6,703 nucleotides of DNA from UBA668 sp046076025 (GTDB lineage: Bacteria; Actinomycetota; Acidimicrobiia; Acidimicrobiales; Ilumatobacteraceae). The position numbers and the translations under genes were made by a program. Within the stretch, counting starts at the first letter, position 1, and every line of letters begins with the position of its first letter. The notes beneath the pieces were generated by a model. It had not been told where the DNA came from. It saw only the letters and a list, made by a program, of their open reading frames with translations, and did not search any database. Below are positions 1-5,447 of the stretch, in pieces. The stretch spans positions 1-6,703 of the forward strand of contig JBJTRF010000243.1 in NCBI GenBank assembly GCA_046076025.1, given 5' to 3'.

Positions 1-1
1 T

Positions 2-1207
2 TCATGTCCCGCCCATGTTGGCGCGCCCGGGACGCTCGGCGGCGAGCGCGACGAGTTCGGCGGCGACGTCGGGATGCGGATCACCGGCGGGCACGAGATG
101 CAGCAGGCCACGACGCCACGCTGCCCAGATGGCGTGGATGCGCAGCACCGGGTCGGGGTGACCGACGTGGGCGGCCACCGCAGCGGCGGCCCGGGCCGCC
201 GTCGCCGTCGACTCGTCGGTCGGCGGGTTGCCCAGCACGACCAGCGCGTTTCGCCGCACCCACCTCGGGTCGCGGTCGGCGAGGTACCAGCGGCCCCACT
301 CGCGCTCGAGGGCTGCGTCGTCGAGCGACAGCAGGCCGACGACGTCGACGGCGCGGCGCAGCGGCTCGTCGCTCGGGGGCGGCGGGTGGCGGAGCCCGTG
401 GCGCACCGACGGCGGGCATGCCTCCTGACAGTCGTCGCACCCGTACATGCGGTCGCCCACTGCGGCGCGCAGCGAGCGCGGCACGATTCCCGGACGCTGC
501 ATCACCCACGCGAGGCATCGCTCGGCGTCGATCACGCCCGGGGCCACGATGGCCGCTGTCGGACAGGCGCTGATGCAGCGCGTGCACGAGCCGCAGCCCT
601 CGGCCACCGGTGCCGTCGCCACCGGCAGCGGCGCCGTGGTGACCACGCAGCCGAGGACGAACCAGCTGCCGGCTCCCGGCACGAGCAGGTTGGCGTTCTT
701 GCCAAACCACCCGATTCCGGCACGGTAGGCAGCCTCGCGGTCGACGATGCTGTTGTCGTCGGCGAAGGCAACCGCCTTGAAGCCGTCGGCGCGAAGGAGC
801 GCCGCCACGTCGGCGAGGCCGGCCCGCAGCGGCGCATAGTGGTCGCGCCACGCATACCGGGCGATGCGGCCGAGCGGCGAACTCGCAGGAGCGTCGTCCT
901 CGGCGGATGACGGCGCACCAGGTGCTGGCTCCTCGAGCAAGTACGGCAGCGCGCCCACGAAGACGGCCCGTGCGCCGGCGACCGCAGCGCCGGGATCGGT
1001 GGACCGCTCCGGGTTCTTGAAGGTGAACTGCATGCCCGCCACGAGGCCGTCGCTGATCCGCTGCCGGATGGCGGCGCGGGCGCGGTGCATCACCTCGGCG
1101 GGAGCGACACCCGAGTGCGTGATGCCGTGCTGGCGGGCGAGGGCGGCGAGGCGGTCGACGTAGCCGTCGTCGACGACGGGCGGCGGAGTCGGGTTAGCGG
1201 GCCTCAC
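2..1207 (-). CDS. queG: Epoxyqueuosine reductase QueG (complete, 401 aa)
   Basis: Cytoplasmic, cobalamin-dependent iron-sulfur enzyme that performs the last step of queuosine synthesis, reducing epoxyqueuosine to queuosine at the wobble base of tRNAs for Asn, Asp, His and Tyr. Seen: an N-terminal QueG-type domain (about residues 15-190) with the conserved stretch IVDREAAYRAGIGWFGKN, whose Asp156 matches the proposed catalytic acid of the family; two ferredoxin-type clusters with C205-x2-C208-x2-C211-x3-C215 and C257-x2-C260-x3-C264, plus C231; and a C-terminal HEAT-like part (about 284-390). Length is close to the family norm (about 380). The GTG start at 1207 keeps the full N-terminal domain, and the next in-frame starts would cut into it. 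It overlaps the upstream small gene by 14 bases and has no clear Shine-Dalgarno, so translation is probably coupled. The TGA stop lies at bases 4-2, so the gene is just complete in the window. The family assignment is firm. Confidence 0.95.
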   Translation of the reverse strand: MRPANPTPPPVVDDGYVDRLAALARQHGITHSGVAPAEVMHRARAAIRQRISDGLVAGMQFTFKNPERSTDPGAAVAGARAVFVGALPYLLEEPAPGAPSSAEDDAPASSPLGRIARYAWRDHYAPLRAGLADVAALLRADGFKAVAFADDNSIVDREAAYRAGIGWFGKNANLLVPGAGSWFVLGCVVTTAPLPVATAPVAEGCGSCTRCISACPTAAIVAPGVIDAERCLAWVMQRPGIVPRSLRAAVGDRMYGCDDCQEACPPSVRHGLRHPPPPSDEPLRRAVDVVGLLSLDDAALEREWGRWYLADRDPRWVRRNALVVLGNPPTDESTATAARAAAAVAAHVGHPDPVLRIHAIWAAWRRGLLHLVPAGDPHPDVAAELVALAAERPGRANMGGT

Positions 1208-1418
1208 GATGCCGCAGCGTAGGCACGAGGCCCTGCTCGGCGAGCAGGCGCATGGCGCGCAACTCGTCGATGCTCAGTACCACGGCATCCCTACAGCGGC
1301 CCTCCTGCGGGGCCGGTGCCAGCAGGTGGGTGACGACACAGTCGGCGCAAGCTGCCGTGTCCTGCATGACGCAGGTGTCGCACGAGATGGTGATCGACCG
1401 GGACGACGGTGTTTCCAT
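1194..1418 (-). CDS. Small cysteine-rich protein of unknown function (74 aa)
   Basis: I cannot name this protein. It runs from an ATG at 1418 to a TAA at 1196-1194. Seen: two CxxC pairs, C13-x2-C16 and C24-x2-C27, separated by seven residues, plus a lone C42. This could hold a zinc ion or an Fe-S cluster. The second half (about residues 44-66, containing AVVLSIDELRAMRLLAEQG) looks like a short strand followed by a helix. No signal peptide or membrane segment is visible. From memory, similar short proteins with a CDTC...C.DCVV pattern occur in many actinobacteria as hypothetical proteins. The frame is supported by the regular cysteine spacing and by the 14-base overlap with queG downstream, which suggests cotranscription and coupling. 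A role linked to QueG or to Fe-S or metal handling is only inference from position. Confidence 0.8.
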   Translation of the reverse strand: METPSSRSITISCDTCVMQDTAACADCVVTHLLAPAPQEGRCRDAVVLSIDELRAMRLLAEQGLVPTLRHREAR

Positions 1419-1436
1419 GCGCTCAGGGTGCCATTC

Positions 1437-1449
1437 CCCTGTGACAGGG
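1437..1449. repeat. Perfect inverted repeat upstream of the small gene
   Basis: CCCTGT-G-ACAGGG, a 6-bp perfect dyad around one central base, lies 19-31 bases upstream of the ATG of the cysteine-rich gene. This is where an operator overlapping a promoter would sit. If that gene is leaderless, the bases at -12 to -7 read CACCCT, with the key A and T of a -10 element, but no convincing -35 is seen. I do not recognise the dyad as a known operator. Confidence 0.3.
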
Positions 1450-1455
1450 TTTCCG

Positions 1456-1500
1456 GGCCCGTCACGGGGCCTCTGCGCGCATCGCAGCGCTGATCAGCGC
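1456..1500 (-). terminator. Tandem hairpins after the NYN gene (candidate terminator)
   Basis: Two inverted repeats follow or overlap the NYN gene stop on the minus strand. GCGCTGATCAGCGC (1487-1500) is a perfect 14-bp palindrome containing the stop codon at 1496-1494, foldable as a 5-bp stem with a GATC loop. About 15 bases later, GGCCC and GGGCC arms (1456-1460 and 1467-1471) form a second 5-bp stem with a 6-base loop. There is no U-run, as is common for actinobacterial stem-type terminators. Stems are short and the background is GC-rich, so chance is a real alternative. Confidence 0.3.
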
Positions 1501-2834
1501 AGTGCCGCCAGCACCGCCCCGCTCGACAGCGGGGTGGCCCCCGCGGCCCTCACGTCGTCGCGGATCTCGCGGTCGTCGGTCACCACCACCAGCGGACGCG
1601 TCGGCGGCTCGCGGCGCACGATGTCCCTGATCTCGTCGTCGGCCAGCACGCCAGGCGCCGAGAACGTCACCGTGACCAGCCGGCGGGCCCGCGTCGAGGC
1701 GCCGCGGACATCGGCACCGTCGAATACCACGATGATCGAGGTGCCCCACCGCGCCGCCAGCGACTCGAGGGCACCGATGCACTCGCGCCGCTGGGCCTCG
1801 AGGTCGAGCGACGGCCAGCCCAGCTTCGCGACGTTGTAGCCGTCGACGATGACGCGAACGCCGGACACCCGGAAGAGATGCTCGACGCCCTCGGGCGAGT
1901 CGGCCCGCCGGCCGCCCGGCATGGCGATCGGATCTCGCCGCGTCGTCGACCGAGGTGCCGCCTTCGTCGAGCGCGGCGTCGAGGACGCCCTCGGCGACGT
2001 GCCGGTGCGCGTGCTACTCGTCGGCGACGCGCCCTCGTCGCCGAGTGCCTCGAGCGCTGCGCTGAGCGCGAGTCGCAGGCGATCGCGGTCGAGCTCGTCG
2101 GCGACTCGCTGGGCGCGGTCGGCGAGCGCCGCCGTTCGCGCGGACTCCGCAGCGGCGAGTGCAGCCTCGAGTTCGGCGATGCGCGTCGATGCGCGCTGAC
2201 CGGCCTGCGCCGCCGCATCAGCGGAGCGCTCGTGCTGCACCGCCTGCTTCTCGAGCGCGGCGACCCTGGCGGCTGCCTCGGTGGCGGCGCGCTCGGCCCG
2301 AACCCTCGCCGCATCGGTGTCGGCGAGTCGCTGCTGCAGCACGGCGCGCTCGGCGGCGAACTTGTCGCGCTGCGCCGCCAGTGCCGAGTCGGAGCGGTCG
2401 CGTGCAGCCTCGGCCGCTGCCCGACGGCGCTGCTCGACGCGCAACTCGCTGGCGGTGGCGTCGGCACCGGTCGCCCTCGACGACGCCGACCCTGCACCAG
2501 ATCCGGCCGGCCGCGCTGGCACTGCAGGTGCGGCCGGTCTCGCGGCGCCGGCGAGCCATCGGCGGCCCGTCTCGTCGACGAGGTCGGCCGAGGCCGTATC
2601 GGCAAGGTGGCGTCGGAATGCCGGGTCGGCGACCACGGCGGCCCGCACGGCGGACAGTGCCGCAGCCGACAGGGTCCGCTGACTGGCGAAGCGCTTCAGC
2701 GCAGCTGGGAACGGGCCGGGCGGGCGACGACTGGACGCCACGACAGCCATCCGCACGGCGTGCCGCAGGGCCGACCGAAGGTCGCGGTCGGCCACCGAGG
2801 GGTCAGGGTCGCCCGGGATGCCCGCAGCCGTCAC
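1494..2834 (-). CDS. Coiled-coil protein with C-terminal NYN/YacP-type nuclease domain (446 aa)
   Basis: Probable RNase-like protein. Seen, in order: a helical, basic N-terminal region (1-100) that I do not recognise; a Pro/Ala/Gly-rich joint (100-127); a long Ala/Glu/Arg-rich heptad-like stretch (about 128-265) that should form a coiled coil; a Ser/Thr/Arg/Pro-rich linker (266-302); and a NYN domain (326-446) of PIN-like fold. The acidic set of that domain is present: VDGYNV (D331), VFDGADV (D372), ADDE (D399, D400) and VTDD (D420, D421). The domain resembles YacP/Rae1; Bacillus subtilis Rae1 cleaves mRNA at the ribosome, but this protein is far longer and that role cannot be assumed. The start is GTG at 2834, with no Shine-Dalgarno and a TAGCGT hexamer six bases upstream, so it is probably leaderless. 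It is transcribed away from the exonuclease/GIY-YIG gene across a LexA-box region, so damage control is possible. The domain call is solid; substrate and role are unknown. Confidence 0.85.
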   Translation of the reverse strand: MTAAGIPGDPDPSVADRDLRSALRHAVRMAVVASSRRPPGPFPAALKRFASQRTLSAAALSAVRAAVVADPAFRRHLADTASADLVDETGRRWLAGAARPAAPAVPARPAGSGAGSASSRATGADATASELRVEQRRRAAAEAARDRSDSALAAQRDKFAAERAVLQQRLADTDAARVRAERAATEAAARVAALEKQAVQHERSADAAAQAGQRASTRIAELEAALAAAESARTAALADRAQRVADELDRDRLRLALSAALEALGDEGASPTSSTRTGTSPRASSTPRSTKAAPRSTTRRDPIAMPGGRRADSPEGVEHLFRVSGVRVIVDGYNVAKLGWPSLDLEAQRRECIGALESLAARWGTSIIVVFDGADVRGASTRARRLVTVTFSAPGVLADDEIRDIVRREPPTRPLVVVTDDREIRDDVRAAGATPLSSGAVLAALR

Positions 2835-2840
2835 GTCGCC

Positions 2841-2846
2841 ACGCTA
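2841..2846 (-). promoter_or_regulatory. Candidate -10 element for the NYN gene
   Basis: On the minus strand the hexamer TAGCGT, with the conserved T, A and final T of TATAAT, ends six bases before the GTG at 2834. Transcription would then begin at or next to the start codon, a leaderless arrangement common in actinobacteria. The -35 expected near 2864-2869 (CAGGCG) is a poor match and lies inside the left LexA box. Confidence 0.4.
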
Positions 2847-2859
2847 CCCCTGCGCCCAA

Positions 2860-2873
2860 CGAACGCCTGTTCT
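2860..2873. promoter_or_regulatory. LexA-type SOS box 1 (13 of 14 positions fit)
   Basis: CGAAC-GCCT-GTTCT matches the CGAAC-N4-GTTCG core of the actinobacterial SOS box except for the last base; the inner GAAC-N4-GTTC is perfect. It ends on the first base of the TTGACA -35 element of the plus-strand nuclease gene. It also lies 26-39 bases upstream of the NYN start, over that gene's expected -35 region. Confidence 0.75.
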
Positions 2874-2903
2874 TGACACGAACACCTGTTCGTGCTGCAC
2901 TCT
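2873..2903 (+). promoter_or_regulatory. Promoter of the DEDDh/GIY-YIG nuclease gene
   Basis: A perfect -35 consensus TTGACA occupies 2873-2878, between the two LexA boxes. The -10 is weak and ambiguous: TGCACT at 2896-2901 (17-bp spacer) or CACTCT at 2898-2903 (19-bp spacer). Either places transcription start at about 2908-2910, on the GTG start codon, implying a leaderless transcript. A strong -35 with a poor -10 under operator control is plausible for an inducible gene. Confidence 0.6.
2879..2892. promoter_or_regulatory. LexA-type SOS box 2 (perfect core)
   Basis: CGAAC-ACCT-GTTCG carries perfect 5-bp dyad arms around four bases and matches the core of the actinobacterial LexA box (TCGAAC-N4-GTTCGA in Mycobacterium tuberculosis). 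It fills the spacer between the -35 element at 2873-2878 and the -10 region of the nuclease gene, the classical place for repression. Its centre is 19 bp from that of box 1, so two LexA dimers could sit side by side. Confidence 0.85.
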
Positions 2904-2907
2904 ACGG

Positions 2908-4632
2908 GTGGCCGCCCCTCCCGCCCACCGGCGTACATCCGCCATCACCCGCCGCAGCACGGCGGGCCAGCGGTCGCTCGACGAGCTGGGCGCACCCCTC
3001 GTCGACGTCGAGTTCTGCGTGATCGACATCGAGACCACCGGCACCGACCGGGGCGACGACGGCATCACCGAGATCGGCGCCGTGAAGGTGCGCGGCGGCG
3101 AGGTCACTGGAACGCTCGGCACGTTCGTCAACCCCGGACGGGCGATCCCGCCGCAGATCACGCTGCTCACCGGCATCACCGACTCGATGGTCATCAGCGC
3201 GCCTCGGCCGGCCGAGGTGCTCGTGACGCTGCAAGAGTTCGTCGGCGACGCCGTCATCGTCGGCCACAACGTCGGATTCGACCTCGGCTTCATCAACACG
3301 GCGCTGCGGCGATCGGGCCGCGATGCGCTGCCCAACACAGTGGTCGACACGCTGCCGCTCGCGCGGCGACTGCTGCGCGACGAGACACCCGACTGCCGCC
3401 TCGGCACGCTGGCACGGCACCTTCGGCTCGCACACCAGCCCACGCACCGTGCGCTCGACGATGCACGGGCCACCATGCACCTGCTGCATGTGCTCCTCGA
3501 GCGCGCCGCCTCGCTCGGCGTGCTCGGCCTCGACGACCTGCTGGCGTTGCCGGCGATCTCGTCGCATCCGCAGGCGTCGAAACTGCCCCTCACCCTGCGG
3601 CTGCCGCGCTCGCCCGGTGTCTACCGGTTCATCGGCGCCGACGACGAGGTGCTGTACGTGGGCAAGGCCACCAATGTCCGCCAGCGCGTCCGCAGCTACT
3701 TCGGCGGCGACGAGCGGCGCAAGGTCGGCGCGCTGCTGCGCGAGGTGCGCCGCATCGACTGCTCAAGCACGCCCGACGCACTCGTGGCCGAGGTGCTCGA
3801 ACTGCGCTACCTGCATGCCCTGCGGCCGCGGTACAACCGCGTCGGCACCACCTGGGACAAGTACTTCTACGTGCGCCTCGACACCGACGCGCCGTGGCCG
3901 CGACTGTCGGTGGTGCGCCAGCCGCAGGCCACCGGCGTGCACCTCGGGCCGCTCACGTCGCGTGCTGCGGCCACCGCGGTCATCGAGGCGGTGCAGACCG
4001 TCATCCCGATCAGGCGCTGCGCGCATCGGGCATCGGCACGCGGCCGCGCCACGGCCTGTCACGGGCCGGTGCTCGGCGTCGCCATCTGCCCCGCCGCACC
4101 GGATGCCGACGAGCGCCGCCACTGGCTGGCCGTGGCGCAGGTGACGGCAGCACTCACCACCGACCCCGACCTCGTGCTCGTCCCGCTGTGGGCACGCGTG
4201 GCCAAGCTCGCCGCCGAGCAGCGCTACGAGGAGGCCGCCCTGGCACGCGACCGCGCCCACGCCTTTGCGGCGGCGCTCTCGCGCCAGCAGCAGGCCGACC
4301 GGCTCCGCGCCGCCGGCGACCTCGGCGTGCGCCTCGGCGACACGGTGCTGCACGTGCGCGACGGCGTGCTCGTGTCGGCGCAGCCCGACGGACAGCTCGA
4401 CACCGGCCTCGACCTACCGCCACCGCTCGTCGACCCCTACCCTGCGCCGCTCCCGGCTGCCGCCGCCGACGAGACGTGGTGCCTCAGCAGGGCGCTCGAG
4501 CGTGCCGGCGACCGGCTCAGACTGCTGTGGTGCAGCGGCGGCTACTCACTGCCCAGCACCAGGGTGCGTGTCGTCGACAGCCTCGACGACGTCGACGGCT
4601 GTCAGGGGGTCTCGATCACCGCGCCGGCGTGA
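2908..4632 (+). CDS. DEDDh exonuclease - GIY-YIG (UvrC/Cho-like) nuclease fusion (574 aa)
   Basis: DNA repair nuclease with two catalytic modules, the architecture of M. tuberculosis Rv2191. Residues about 35-200 are a DnaQ-like 3'-5' exonuclease with a full DEDDh set: D40 and E42 in VIDIETTG, D125 in HNVGFD, H180 and D185 in HRALDDA. Residues about 225-312 are a UvrC-type GIY-YIG domain: GVY at 237-239, YVG at 250-252, arginines 258 and 260, E298, and RPRYN ending at N310. A cysteine region follows (C371, C384, C394), then a UVR-like helical pair (about 427-451) and a C-terminal part to 574 of unclear fold. No UvrC RNase H-like second nuclease domain is recognisable. An ATG at 2818 is in frame but would make the protein run through both LexA boxes and the NYN start, so the GTG at 2908, sited at the predicted transcription start, is preferred. 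It is likely SOS-induced. The 3' end overlaps thrB by 31 bases on the opposite strand. Confidence 0.92.
   Translation: MAAPPAHRRTSAITRRSTAGQRSLDELGAPLVDVEFCVIDIETTGTDRGDDGITEIGAVKVRGGEVTGTLGTFVNPGRAIPPQITLLTGITDSMVISAPRPAEVLVTLQEFVGDAVIVGHNVGFDLGFINTALRRSGRDALPNTVVDTLPLARRLLRDETPDCRLGTLARHLRLAHQPTHRALDDARATMHLLHVLLERAASLGVLGLDDLLALPAISSHPQASKLPLTLRLPRSPGVYRFIGADDEVLYVGKATNVRQRVRSYFGGDERRKVGALLREVRRIDCSSTPDALVAEVLELRYLHALRPRYNRVGTTWDKYFYVRLDTDAPWPRLSVVRQPQATGVHLGPLTSRAAATAVIEAVQTVIPIRRCAHRASARGRATACHGPVLGVAICPAAPDADERRHWLAVAQVTAALTTDPDLVLVPLWARVAKLAAEQRYEEAALARDRAHAFAAALSRQQQADRLRAAGDLGVRLGDTVLHVRDGVLVSAQPDGQLDTGLDLPPPLVDPYPAPLPAAAADETWCLSRALERAGDRLRLLWCSGGYSLPSTRVRVVDSLDDVDGCQGVSITAPA
4576..4603. 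terminator. Long inverted repeat at the convergent gene ends (candidate bidirectional terminator)
   Basis: GACAGCC (4576-4582) pairs with GGCTGTC (4597-4603), and inside it TCGAC (4583-4587) pairs with GTCGA (4591-4595), leaving a 3-base loop and one bulged C. The 12-bp stem lies at the thrB stop and 27 bases before the nuclease stop. No T-run follows on either strand, so it would be a stem-only terminator. It is inside coding sequence, so constraint by codons is an alternative explanation. Confidence 0.35.
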
Positions 4633-5447
4633 TCGATGCGCAGCACCTTGGCATGGCCGTCGGCAGGTAGCGCTGCGGCGATCGACTCGGCCGCGTCGAT
4701 GCTGCACATCGCCGCCACGGTGGGGCCCGAGCCGCTCAGCCAACTTGCCCAGGCACCGGCCTCGAGGGCTGCCTCGAGTGCGCGCCGCGACGGCTCGGCC
4801 TGCGTGAGCCTGATGTCCTGGTGCAGTCGGTCGCGGGTGGCCTCGCGCAGGGCACCGATGTCGCCTGCCGCAAGCGCGGCCACCAGCAGCGCCGTGCGCC
4901 CGAGGTTGAAGACGACGTCGGCCAGCGGCACGGCGGCTGGCAACTTCCCCCGCGACTCGTTGGTCGACGTCGTGAACGACGGCACCCACATCACCATCGC
5001 CGGGTCGAACGACATCGGCACGCGCACTGCGCGTCCGCCGGCAGTCGCCACAACCCCGCCGTACAGCGATGCCGCCACGTTGTCGGCATGGCCTTCGAGA
5101 TCCGATGCGGCATCCAGCAGGGCCGGCATTGCCGCCTCAAGCACCTCGGGACTGTCGCCGTGCTGCTGTGCGTGCGCGGCGACCAGCCCGGCAACGCGCA
5201 CGGCGCCGCTGAAGCCCATCCCCCGGCCAGCAGGAATCGGGCAGTGCAGCCACAGCCTGCCCTCGCCGCCACCGCGGCGGAAGGCGATCGTGGCGGGATG
5301 GGCGTCGTCGATCTCGAGCGCCGGGACGTCGTCGCCGACCGGATCGGTGCCCACGACGCCCAGTTCGGCATGCAGGGTGAGCGCCATGCCCAGCGTGTCG
5401 AATCCGGGCCCGAGGTTGGCCGACGAGGAGGGAACCCTGACGGTCAT
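4602..5447 (-). CDS. thrB: Homoserine kinase (GHMP family, 281 aa)
   Basis: Cytoplasmic enzyme that phosphorylates L-homoserine with ATP to O-phosphohomoserine, the penultimate step of threonine synthesis. Seen: GHMP motif 1 in VPSSSANLGPGFDTLGMAL (5-23); ATP-loop motif 2 IPAGRGMGFSGA (71-82); EGHADNVA (118-125), the homoserine kinase form of the substrate-site segment; T162 and R166 in STNESRGKLP; R213 in LHQDIR; and motif 3 SWLSGSGPT (235-243). Motif 2 departs from the usual GLGSSA. It is somewhat shorter than the roughly 300-310 residues usual for the family. The ATG at 5447 lies in an ATGA overlap with the trpD stop, preceded by GGAG at good spacing. The open frame continues upstream into trpD, but the motif 1 position fixes this start. 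The stop is at 4604-4602, and the 3' end overlaps the nuclease gene. Another GHMP kinase specificity is possible but less likely. Confidence 0.9.
   Translation of the reverse strand: MTVRVPSSSANLGPGFDTLGMALTLHAELGVVGTDPVGDDVPALEIDDAHPATIAFRRGGGEGRLWLHCPIPAGRGMGFSGAVRVAGLVAAHAQQHGDSPEVLEAAMPALLDAASDLEGHADNVAASLYGGVVATAGGRAVRVPMSFDPAMVMWVPSFTTSTNESRGKLPAAVPLADVVFNLGRTALLVAALAAGDIGALREATRDRLHQDIRLTQAEPSRRALEAALEAGAWASWLSGSGPTVAAMCSIDAAESIAAALPADGHAKVLRIDHAGAVIETP

Noticed and set aside
74..910. Long plus-strand open frame opposite queG.
   Set aside because: No recognisable motif, Arg/Gly/His-rich, and it lies fully antisense to a well-supported gene.
2290..2450. Possible frameshift between the coiled coil and the NYN domain because of the odd Ser/Thr/Arg/Pro linker.
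   Set aside because: The frame is continuous on both sides; alternative frames give only Arg-rich text, and a low-complexity linker is a simpler reading.
2818..2907. In-frame ATG at 2818 as start of the nuclease gene, giving 604 residues.
   Set aside because: It would place both LexA boxes and the promoter inside the coding region and overlap the NYN start; the added 30 residues have no family resemblance. The GTG at 2908 coincides with the predicted transcript start.
1878..3022. Plus-strand open frames opposite the NYN gene.
   Set aside because: Composition is that of antisense shadows of the coiled-coil region; the minus-strand protein has a clear NYN domain.
4570..4600. Clusters of GTCGAC/TCGACG as a repeat family.
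   Set aside because: These arise all over the window from Val-Asp and Ser-Thr codons in GC-rich DNA, so the sequence alone is not evidence of a repeat element.
2892..4670. Long plus-strand open frame (592 residues) offset from the nuclease gene.
   Set aside because: Arg/His/Ala/Pro-rich composition without any domain, typical of a GC-rich alternative frame over a gene with clear catalytic motifs.
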